The notes beneath the pieces were generated by a model. It was not told the DNA's origin. It did no database searches and worked only from the letters and a program-made list of their open reading frames with translations. 64,000 nt of DNA from Larix kaempferi (taxonomy: Eukaryota; Streptophyta; Pinopsida; Pinales; Pinaceae), in NCBI GenBank assembly GCA_027924585.1, contig BSBM01000232.1, positions 31,395,001 to 31,459,000 on the forward strand, given 5' to 3'. The position numbers and the translations under genes were made by a program. Positions 45,882 to 55,761 of the stretch are shown here, piece after piece; within the stretch, counting starts at the first letter, position 1; each line of letters begins with the position of its first letter.

Positions 45882-48800
45882 TGTAATATCCCTCCTTTAA
45901 GTATAGTAAATTTTATAAGTGTAACTGATTATTGTACGGTTTCTGGTGAGGAGCTCAAGGCCAAGGCCCCACCAGTAAACCTTGTAAACATGTTGTTATA
46001 TTTGTTCCTAAGTTGTAATTATTAAATCCTAGATTTAGGACGCCAAGGTCATAATGCAATTTAATGACGGGACATGGAGAATGGATAGGAAGCCATGGTC
46101 TCAGACCAAGCACCATCTTATTACCATAAGAACTTGAAGAGAACTAGGATGTTCACATGATGATATTAAGTTGAGTGTCGTCATAGGATTTATAACCTAG
46201 AGTTAACTTTCAGTTCTAAGTAACATTACCAAAAAAACTATTATTGGTCGCAAGTATTAGAAGAGCTCATACAACCTACCTATTTAGGATAAAGGGTGGT
46301 GACAAGTTGTCATTATAATCCAAGGCATTGATAAAAGGTAAATTGGCAGTATTCTTCTATTCACTTAACTATTTATATGTGTTAGCCCAAGTCTAATATT
46401 TACCTTATAAATAGTAAGTGTATCCTTAAAATAATTTAGAAAGAAACTTACAAGGACTAACATTTAATTAAATGATCCTAGTTAAACTAAAGATTATTTG
46501 TGGGGTAGCAAGAACGAATGGCTACCTCTTTAAGAGAGACAAGAATTATATATCCACCTTAGAATATGAAAGGGAGATATCATGCCTATTACTTGTTTGA
46601 TTGCATGATGCTACACTTATTTATATATATATATATAGACCACATCATATAGATATTCTATTCATATGCGAGAGATTAATGAACTACCATTATTACATTA
46701 CTATTTAAGGTCAACCAAGCTTATTGATATGTTTTCACAAACTATTATCATGACCCGTATTAATCTAATAAACCCTTTACATACTAAATGTATGTATTTT
46801 ATATATGTTATACATAAAGAGAAAACAAGCTAAGTTGTTGTGATAAGTAAACAACCGGTAAATATATGTATGAAAGGGATGCTTATGACGGAGATAAAAG
46901 TAAAAGCATATAGTTATACAAATTAGACAACTAGAAGGGCGCACCCACTTGTTGGTAGTTCTACGGTTATATCACCTAAACTTAGTGGTGTACCAAGAAC
47001 AATTAATAAGTGTTACTACTTCTTACAAAGATTGTGGTAATCCTTCCTACGCTGAGGAGTGCCAAAACCAAGAGCTGACACTTGGCTTATTTTCTAGACT
47101 TCAACTGCAAGTGTCACGAACCCCCTCGGTGACCTCTCCAAAGTGGGGTGACCTTTAGTTATAAAGGTCGGTCACTAAAAGTAAAAAGTGGGGGGGGGAG
47201 ATTATGCAAGTTGTAGCAAGATCCCAATAGGGACACTCCTGCAACTGTTGTCATTTTGGAAAAGACGGCTCATCCAGTGGAGTGAGCCTGATTCCATGTT
47301 TGTTTGTTTGTTTTGGTTTCTGGTTATATAGTATGGGGGAAAAACAAGTGATCTCCCAATGAAGAATCAACCTTGACCATGTTATTTGTTTACTCGTCAT
47401 TTTATATTGTGGCAATGTGCTCCAGAGGCGTGAGTCCTCTCCCAGTTTCTTTTCCTTTTCTTGTCGTGTGACTAGAGCGTAAGCCCTGTACGGATTCCTC
47501 GACGGTGTAAGCATGCTTTAGGATTTCTGATAGGTTACAACGGTTTGCGTTTTGGGGAAAGGACGGTTCAGCTGAAGGAGCGAGTCCAATCCCACTTTTC
47601 TTATCAGTTTGTATGTGATCTAAATATTAGGTTGGATATTGAATGGAGTTTCTATGTGATCTTAATATCATGCTAAATGTTGATCTGGATATCGTGTTAA
47701 ATATCAGTTTGATTGTCAATCCTGTCCTTTGAAGGGAAACCTAAGGCTCGATCCCATTGTTGGAATGCTATGCGCCTTCCACTTATTTTTTTGTCATGAC
47801 ATTCATCAGCGTGTTGGTTCTATGATGAAAACCCGTAGCAGTATTTTATTATTGTTTTTACGATGGAAGAAAGTCAAGGAATGCAAGTCCCTGGATGGAG
47901 ATCTTGACTTCTTACCTCCACTGGTTAAGTTACATTTTTCCCCTGTTGGATTGTTGTAATAACCATTTTATATACTGCCCTATTCTTTGCTTGAATTATA
48001 TCTGGCGCTATCCCTCTACCGTTAGCCATATATTTTATGTTATAAATACCCTTTTGTCTTCCACCTCTATGAATAAGGTATTTACACCACTGAACCAGTC
48101 TCTGTCGTTTATATTTTATGGAATGTATCGATCAACATCTGCTTATGTGGATGCGTTTCAGTAACTAATGTTGCTTATCGAAATGGTAATTTCGTCTCTA
48201 TCTACTATTGCGTTTTCACAAAGTTCCCACTGCAAAAATATTTGCATCGAGCCTAGTTGGGCGTCTCCTTTACTATTACGTTCTCACATAACTTTCGCTG
48301 CAAGATTTTTCATTCCAGTGCTGCCTGTGTTTTCCTTACCTGGAGATGGTTGTGGTTGTTTTTAAGATCTCTGTCTTTTGCTCGTAAAACCGTGATGGTA
48401 GTTGCCAATGTTGCCTGTGTTTTCATTACCTGGTTAGGGTCACTGGATCTATATACAACAGCTCGCTAGATCGAGTTAGTTGGAAAAATGCCTTGGAAAA
48501 TCTCTAGTTAGCATTGAATAGAGATTTTACTTATATATATGATAGTTCTTCTTCCACGAGATCTACACACACTGTTGCTATAAATATTTCGGTATTTTGT
48601 TGGTTTAAATACTTTACTATATACATATGCATATCTAAATGAATGTCGCCGGAGTAAGAGGCCTTGGATCGTTATGTGTTTATAGTGGAGTTAGGTTTTA
48701 AACTAACAATATTTGTAGTTGTAATACAAAGATCTGATAAGGGAAATTTGGACGGTATATTGTGGTGAAGAGAACAAAGAGTTCTTGACTTTGAGTTAGA

Positions 48801-49533
48801 ACCTTATTTATATTGGGTGGTGTATTATGCCGTGGCTTGTAGGATGGATTTTAGACATAAACCACTATGTTGTGTTAATGGGTATAGATTTGCACCCAAA
48901 TTGTTGTAAGCTTGAAGGAAATTAGGGCATACTTGAGTTGCAGGTTGTACCCCTCACCTTGGAATAAATAATATGATGTGATACTTTCCTTGTGGACGTA
49001 GCCCAAAGAGAGGTGAACCACCTATATTGGTTTTCATCCTTTATGTACATTATATGGTGTTTTGTGATGGCTTTATGTTGTGTATCAATGTATAAGTGTA
49101 CTTGTAAATTGTTTTCTTGATGGCTATATAATTTCCTTGTTATTTGATGACCTCGTGGTAGTGATTATTGAATGGTGCATTTAAGTTACTCCTCAGGGCT
49201 AATAATTTCATAAAGATATAAATGTCCAATCAAAAATTAATGAATGGTTAATAATGGTTATCGGTTTTCATGTAAGTAGTTTACTCTTGTTAAAACCGAG
49301 GGTATGTACGTATCTTCTCAATTATATGTTTCCATTACATTTGACTGTCTCAAGTAATATATATTAAGTGAACTAGTTGTTATCTCATAAGAAGTTATGA
49401 AATGATTAAGGATAATGGTAAGTAATAAATGATTGAACAAATGCATAGGCATCTTTGAATATTTAGTTAGTTCCTTATTTATTTTTGAAATTATTCCCTT
49501 AAGAATACTAACTCGATATATTTGGTTGTGACA
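45882..49533 (+). repeat. 3' LTR of the LARD
   Basis: 3652 bp, colinear with 39256-42910, with TATAAATA at 46406-46413. Followed directly by the target duplication AGAAG and then by the remaining ORF3 coding sequence. Confidence 0.95.
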
Positions 49534-49862
49534 AGAAGGAAGTCCAGGCATTAAGAGAAAAAGAGACTGAGATGGATAATCAGTCAGAGCAACTCCTGGA
49601 GGATGCCATGGGGGTGTCGCAACAGATAGAAGACAAGCTGAAGGAACTGTGCGACAACCAGGAGTAGGTACAAGGACAGATTGGAGAAGAGATAACTCCA
49701 ACACTGCTTGAGATAGTAAAACAAGTTGAACAAGATACCAGAGAAGCAGTGGAACAGTTGTTCAGCACATATAACGAGTTCGCGGCCAAATTAGTTCCAC
49801 CCGTCACGGAGCAGAGCGAGACAACTGAAGCAGCAAGTGGCTTGGGGACGAGCCACATGTAA
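49534..49862 (+). pseudogene. ORF3 C-terminal end
   Basis: Right of the LARD, the coiled-coil frame resumes in phase with copy 2 (after allowing for the AGAAG duplication): EVQALREKETEMDNQ, EQLLEDAMGVSQQIEDK, then EIVKQVEQDTREAVEQLF, and ends GLGTSHM with TAA at 49860. One TAG at 49665. This shows that the LARD landed inside the coiled-coil part and that ORF3 originally ended 12 bp before the 3' LTR. Confidence 0.85.
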
Positions 49863-49874
49863 GTGTCAGGGGCA
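49863..49874 (+). promoter_or_regulatory. Weak polypurine tract of the Gypsy element
   Basis: gtgtcaggggca lies directly before the 3' LTR. Only aggggca is purine-rich, so it is a weak or mutated tract. Confidence 0.4.
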
Positions 49875-51460
49875 TGTTGGGCCCAAGTTGGGACAAATTT
49901 TTGGTAACACTTTTGATAAGCAAGAAACGTTGAGCTGAGCGCAGCTCTAAAAAAGGTGTAATTTTGTCTAAGTGTTGAGGGTGCTGCGAAGTTGAGCGCA
50001 GTATCCGAATTTTGGAAGTACCGTGAAGACCAGTGCTGCGAGGAAGCAGTGTTGTGAAGCAGTCATGCCACATGGAGCCAGCAAAGCGGAGTGCTGGACG
50101 AGGATCAGGTGCAAGTACCAGATGGACCAGTAGTGGTCTAATTTTGGAAAGATGCTCTAGGAGTGCCGATCGGTGGGCATGAGCAAATTAGGAAGGCAGC
50201 CAATGCACGATTTTGTTAAGGAAAGGATAGCTCAGGAAAAAATGATGGCTTGGCATGCCTAGTGGGAGAGACCGTTAGAGATGAACGATTCAGTGAAAGT
50301 GACCTGTTGGCATGCGTGCGACAGGAAGGCCGATAGAGACAGAATGAAGACGTGGAGAACCGCCACAATGAAGCAGATGCTACCAGATGCTAGCAAGCCA
50401 GTTTAGGGAAACCGGCACACTTTTGTAAACCCTAAGGGTTTTTGGGTTTAGGTCTTCGGCATTGTAAAGACATGACCTTCGGGCATGGTCTATTTAAGAA
50501 GTCAATTTTGTATGGGATGGGGTTACTTTTAGTTGTTACATTTTTGGGTTCTGGATATTGTATGGTAAAATCTCTTTTGAGTTGAGAAGATTGTAAAGGC
50601 TCTGTAGCTGTGTGCGCAGAGACCTATCTGAGAGGAAGGAGAGTCTTCAGCTAAGTGCACAGACTAAGAATGGTTGTTCCCATCCCTTTTATAGATATAT
50701 ATTACCAACCGTTCTTATGGACGTAGCTTCCCATCCGGGGGATTGAACCACGTTAAATATTATGTTGTGCGATTGTGTTTTATGGATGAATGCTTATCTG
50801 TGGTTTCTGTAAATGAACGTCTAGATGTTTCCTTGCATGCTATTATGAGAGAACTGTTGTATGCATTTGCCATTAGAAGAGGTATGGAGATGATATGTTA
50901 AGTTCTGCATGAATAGATGAATGGTGAACATTTAGCTTATGTTTGAGAACAATGAATCAATTAGTTAGTTAAGTGTTAAGAGATCACTTAAGTACTTCTT
51001 TATTCACAATAGAAAAATGCATAACAGTTGGATTGTATCAGTAGAATATGCTCAAATCATAACCACACCAAGTGGGTGAACGAATAGTAGATGGATAATC
51101 GGCTGAGTAGTTGAATGAGTGGAAGAGTGATACTCATGTCAGTGCCTTAAGTGTTTTCGAACAATTCAAGTATAAGCTGAGTGGTATTGTTAGCAGTCCC
51201 AGTAGAAGTCTCGCAGTAGAAGAACATAGTGGTGTGGACCACAGTGTTGTCCATCGCTGCGCAGTACGTTTGTCCATGCAACTCGTCACTTACTGTGGAA
51301 ACCTGATTCCGCAGTACCCCATAGATACACCTTGGGTGAGACCTCAGCCTGCTCGCAGGTTGTTGCCGAAAGGGCCGGTGCGAAGGGGTTTTGTTGGTCA
51401 AAGGGAAACCGCGAAGAACCTAGGTCTTATAGAAAACCTCTGGGTCAGTTGTAGCCAACA
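49875..51460 (+). repeat. 3' LTR of the Gypsy element
   Basis: 1586 bp, TGTTGGGCCC to GTAGCCAACA, followed by CCCCA, the second copy of the target site. It matches 25449-27021 with roughly one difference per ten bases near the start. Confidence 0.95.
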
Positions 51461-51658
51461 CCCCAGTTACAATCTATTCTAAAAGAAATCCTATTCGTTT
51501 TGATATTTTTCGAATCAGTATCCTTCACTCATATATATAGAGAAATCAATGTAGAAGTTGATTTCCTTTCCAAGATGGCCTTGGCAGTTCAACTCGTTAT
51601 AATAGAAGTCGAGGAGATTGGAAATGGTCGACTGCTGGATCATTTCATTTTGGCTTAA
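51461..51658 (+). pseudogene. LINE ORF2 end: RNase H C-terminus, right part
   Basis: Directly after the Gypsy target site, one frame reads SVSFTHIYREINVEVDFLSK and MALAVQL, the end of the plant LINE RNase H (...H..R..N..AD.LS..A). It stops with TAA at 51656. It completes the domain interrupted at 25448, so the two pieces are one LINE split by the 26-kb insertion. A frameshift lies between the SPHV end on the left and this part. Confidence 0.85.
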
Positions 51659-53234
51659 ATCACAGAGTTTCGTATCTCTTGCTGTATCTTTTTTATTCAA
51701 ACTGAGTATACATGGGAATTTATGTGATTACGCTGAGGATCATGTTTTAAAGCACCTGTGGAATCAATAAACAAAGTTTCAATGTTCATTGTACAACTGT
51801 TAGGTTGGATAAGTTCAGGTATGCTAGAACTCTTCACCTCGGTTCAACCAGGACAGGAAAGAAGAGCTTCAGGCCCCTTTTTGTGGGAATGTTTTTGGCA
51901 TCTTTCATAATCAAGGAAGGCTTGGACATGTTTTGTAGTGAAATCTACAAGGATAGTAATCCGAGATGCAATTGATGAGGATGTTAAATACTTGTAATCC
52001 TTTAATGAAATCAATGTGATAACTGTAAGGTGCTAAGGCAGAGAATGTAATTCATTTTTGTAAAATGAAACATTTTGAAATATGTTAATGTAAATCCTTC
52101 AAAAATAGTTAATAATCACTCTTTATTTAAAGTGATAGATATTTTCCATTTGAAAAATATAATTTAAATTTATTAAAATTAAAACAATAATATTAATTAT
52201 TTAACATTTATATATTATAAATTATTCAATAAAAAACAACTATTTACTTCTATAATTATACTATACTATAATTATATTATATTATATTATATTATATTAT
52301 AATATGCTATATTATTTAGTTATTTAATTTTTTTACAAAACTCAATGATAAGATCTTGATTAAATTTATAAATATAAAATATAATAATAACAATAATGAC
52401 AACTATAATGTTCACACCCAATACATGTGTAGTTGAACAAAAAAAAATTACATATTCATTTAAGTGTCCTAAGAAATAAATAGATTTAATACAAACAATT
52501 TCATAAAATAAATGTATAAACTATCTAAATATATCTTCATGCTTATAAATTTTTTGTAATTAATTAATGAATTTAGTATAAACAATTTTATAAGATAAAT
52601 AGTTAAAATATTTAAATACAATAATTGTTTTCATTATAAATTCATTTAACATAAAAATATTATAATAAAAAAATACTAAAGTAAAATTAATATTAATTAA
52701 TACCAATTGATTATCCTTGATTGATAAAATAATATTTATATAATAAAAAATATTTTACCATATTTACATAACATTAACATTATCGATCATTACATTTCCA
52801 CGATTTCTTGAAAGTCTACCGTGTCTTTAAATTCTCATTCAATACCTAACCCTCACTCCGACACTTACCGATTATTATTAATTATTAAGTTGATGTTTTC
52901 TTTCCATATAACAAATTTCCTTTTCGAAGATATTTTTACAACTTATTGTAAATTTATATGACCTAGAATGGAGTCTCGAGAAGCGCTTTGTTGATGGTAA
53001 ATTTCAATACTTTTAAAGATAGTAAAAATTAGACAATTATATTTGGCAATTTTAATTTTTAAGTTGATAACTTCAAATAAAATACCAAATTAGTAATCAC
53101 TTAGTTGTATTTGCATTTACTTTTTTCTACATGCATACCATTATAATAAATATATAATAAATGTATATTGATATTTGTTTTTGTTATTTTATGTGATTTC
53201 ATATAAAAGGTACTTGATTTATGCCAATTGATAA
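51659..53234. other. LINE 3' flank, then AT-rich gene-free DNA
   Basis: The first 300-400 bases probably include the LINE 3' UTR; I could not identify its tail or target duplication. From 52100 on the DNA is strongly AT-rich, with a (TTATA)n run near 52265, and has no supported gene. Confidence 0.5.
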
Positions 53235-54021
53235 TTGATATATTTTTATTTTTATTTTTTTGGAGAAGTGGGGCTTTTCCTCATTGAGAGTACGATTATG
53301 ATTAGATATTTGATATACAAGCATAAAATAAATAACATAGGAGACCATATACTTCCTAAAATTGCTTTAAATTCCAGCCAAAACCTATTGCATCTCAAGC
53401 AGGGTTGGCATAAAGATGACATGGTATGGTTAAACCTTTGAAGATTTGACGAAAATGTCACTTTGCAAAATATCGATAACATCAAAAATATTATTATGTC
53501 TAAGTTTAAAGAGAAAGTGTGGTGCAAGAAGGATTTAGAGGTTAAAATAAGATTGAGACACTACAAAGAGGTCAATAACTCTAACCTAGAAGTTCAAAGT
53601 GATCTCTTAATTTTAACTAGTTCAAAGAAGAAAATTAATATTGTCAAGATAAGAACAAAATCTAATGAGCTCCATAGTGAATCTGGGCATTGGACAATTC
53701 CTAAAACTCCATGGTTTAAAATAATTTGTCATATGTGCGAGACTATAAGAGTTGAGGTTGAAAAACACTTTCTCTTACAATGCCCTGCATACACCCACAT
53801 CAAGTCTTAGTTTCAAAATATTTGTTACAATACTTACTTTTCTAACCTTCTAACTTCTCAAAACTATGGAAGTTATGAGCACTTCTCTTTAAGCTTTTGG
53901 AGCATAGGAATAAAATTTTAAAGAAAACCAAATAATTCATTTCTTTTCTTTTCTCTTAAGGTCTGATAGACTAAATTTGGTCTCATTGGATGTTAACCAT
54001 CTCATCATCATCATCATCATA
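53235..54021 (+). pseudogene. LINE-B C-terminal fragment with ATC-repeat tail
   Basis: One plus-strand frame reads MIRYLIYKHKINNIGDH, LPKIALNSSQNLLHLKQGW, KIRLRHYKEVNNSNLEVQ, WTIPKTPWFKIICHMCETIR and VEVEKHFLLQCPAYTHIKS. Stops: TGA at 53439 and TAG at 53808. This is the region after the RT of a non-LTR retrotransposon, with a CX2C and HFLLQCPAYTH element. The 3' end, ggtctgatagactaaatttgg, runs into (ATC)6 at 53999-54020, matching the 3' end of the copy at 20330. The shared tail type and 3' truncation point identify one family. The RT catalytic part is missing. Confidence 0.8.
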
Positions 54022-54146
54022 GAACACATTAATTATTAATATAAAAAAATAAAAAAATATTACAATAATAGTGATGATGATGATGAGCATGACCATGGTT
54101 GTGATTATAATAAATTATGATCGCAATTGAGTTCACCATGACAATG

Positions 54147-54224
54147 TTTTTTTAAAGCTTGTGCCCATGGAGTTTTGAACCAATGACGTTATGTAAGGAA
54201 TGCCTTAACAATACACCCATGTAA
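54147..54224 (-). mobile_element. tRNA-like SINE-type repeat, copy 2
   Basis: Reverse complement of this stretch reads gggtgtattgttaaggcattc..., then cattggttcaaaactcc, then an A-rich end (agctttaaaaaaac). It matches the copy at 12612 in order and spacing: shared tgtattgttaag, tcattg/tcaatg and ttgaaactcc/ttcaaaactcc words. Confidence 0.5.
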
Positions 54225-55290
54225 TATCTGTATCTGGATATTCTCAAAGATTACTCAAGTGAATAATCAACCAATAGAAAATAACTCCATTTGGAAAGAA
54301 TAAATAATATTGAATATGAATTGATGAGATATTACAACTTTAAGGTTTGATATATATACCTCCCTATACTAATGGTCATGTCTTTTCGAAAACACATTTC
54401 TTTTTCATAAAACTTCTGTAATAATTAATTATTATTATTGTTGTTGTTGTTGTTGTTGTTTTATGTTATAGGGTGATTCCATGAAGATGGGTAACTATTT
54501 TTTGCCAAATATGGTGATGAAAAGCGAAAATTTTACCCATGTATTAAATTGAAGCCATCGAAACTCATATTTGCCACATGAATTTCGACATGCGGTTAAA
54601 AAACGAAATGTAGAGAATTATGTTGACTTTCCAATGATATCTTTTTCGAAATATACCAATGTCATTTATCATGTCAAATTTTCATTTAATGAAACATGTG
54701 TACTTAAAAATTTGAAGAGCAATTAACAAGTGGTTTGCATGTGTGCACAATAATTTAATGTTAAAGTAATAATCTAAAAAAATGAAATATGTGAACATGA
54801 TCTAGACAGAATGCACTAGTGCTTACATATTTTTTTTTTCTCGGAAAATTATATTTATTATTATTTTTTGAAATTGACCAATGAATATTTCAGTCGCATT
54901 TTGCACACATGTGTGTATGTGCACCAAATATTTTGATTGTTTACATAATTTGCAAAACTAAAAATACCATTTTGAAGAGGACGCACTTATCTAGTGCTTG
55001 TGTATTTTTTGAAATTTTTTGGATGTGTATTTTGAATGTTGTTGGTTTATCTTTGAGATCAATCGAAGTTGTCGATAGGATTTTTTAGGGCAAGTTTTAG
55101 TAGAAATTTAAAAACAAAAGACATACGAAGATACAAATTTGTAAATTTTATGTATATGGATAGAGGATTCATTGACGAATCCAATGGTATCAAGTTCTCC
55201 CATTAATGTTCATTTAATGACATAGTTTAAGCCTCTGAAAGGCAAACAAAACTTTCTTTCTGCAGTGAAAATGGATTTCGGCATGTTTTT
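54225..55290. other. No gene; possible left end of a large DNA transposon
   Basis: A (TTG)n microsatellite ends at about 54462, after which composition changes and the sequence gggtgattccatgaagatgg begins (54473). This may be the left edge of the element carrying the genes downstream. No terminal inverted repeat can be checked because the right end is outside the window. Confidence 0.3.
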
Positions 55291-55294
55291 AGGC

Positions 55295-55424
55295 CCTCAT
55301 TCGAGGTATTTAAAATACCTCGATAGAGTGATAAATATGACCTCGATCGAGGTTTTTACATAGACCTAGATCAAGGTATGTTCAAGCCCTCGATCGAGGG
55401 TTTGTAAAATTAGCTCAATCGAGG
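55295..55424. repeat. Array of six 12-bp palindromes (CCTCGATCGAGG) at 23-25 bp spacing
   Basis: Starts are at 55295 (CCTCATTCGAGG), 55318 (CCTCGATAGAGT), 55341 (CCTCGATCGAGG), 55365 (CCTAGATCAAGG), 55388 (CCTCGATCGAGG) and 55413 (GCTCAATCGAGG). Two are perfect palindromes and the others differ at one to three positions. The spacing of 23, 23, 24, 23 and 25 bp, about two helix turns, puts sites on one face of the DNA. It lies about 340 bp before the first exon of the DDE-like gene. Confidence 0.9.
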
Positions 55425-55761
55425 ATTTGTCTTTGTAAAAAAAACATACAAACAGAACCCGGGAAAGGAGTTGGACAATTAATGTTTTTAACCACTATTC
55501 CCTTGCAAAAATAACAAGCAACCTCTATATAATTACTAAACAATTGATCAACAACACTAATTTAACTCATTGCTAGTTTATTTTCAATTAGAGCTATGTG
55601 AATTTGATATTGTTCAATTAGAGCTTTGTGATTTTGTTGTTGTTCAATTAGAGTTCATTAGACATGTAATATTTCTTTGTAGACATATTTAAAAATTCCA
55701 TATTAACATATTGTTGTTTGTTATAACAATTTCAAGAAATATTTGTTTGTTTTCATTGTAG

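Larger units (their letters stand above)
39256..49533 (+). mobile_element. Nested non-autonomous LTR retrotransposon (LARD type)
   Basis: Two LTRs of 3655 and 3652 bp flank a 2971-bp interior (42911-45881) with no coding domain. The target duplication AGAAG is at 39251-39255 and 49534-49538. LTR ends are TGTAATATCCC and TTGTGACA. A methionine-initiator tRNA primer site and a clear polypurine tract are present, so it is a genuine LTR retrotransposon copied by another element's proteins. Long LTRs with a non-coding interior fit the LARD class; the TGTAA start, Met primer and purine tract recall Tekay/Del chromoviruses as possible helpers. About 3 percent difference between LTRs in a 300-base stretch I compared makes it much younger than the host Gypsy element. 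Confidence 0.93.
25449..51460 (+). mobile_element. Full-length Gypsy (OTA-type) LTR retrotransposon with nested insertion
   Basis: It is bounded by LTRs starting TGTTGGGCCC and ending GCCAACA, with the 5-bp target duplication CCCCA at 25444-25448 and 51461-51465. Inside are a tRNA-Asp-like primer site, ORF1, gag, protease, a second gag-like module, RT, RNase H, integrase and a long downstream ORF. The RT-RNaseH-integrase order defines Gypsy (Metaviridae-type); primer choice and extra ORFs resemble the Tat/Athila/Ogre side of the family. Removing the nested 10.3-kb element and the 2.3-kb duplication gives about 13.4 kb. Many stops and frameshifts make it non-functional. In the first 260 bases the two LTRs differ at about 1 base in 10, so it is old. 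Confidence 0.95.

Noticed and set aside
55295-55424. CRISPR-like array
   Set aside because: Repeats are 12-bp palindromes with 11-13 bp spacers, too short for CRISPR, and the genome is eukaryotic.
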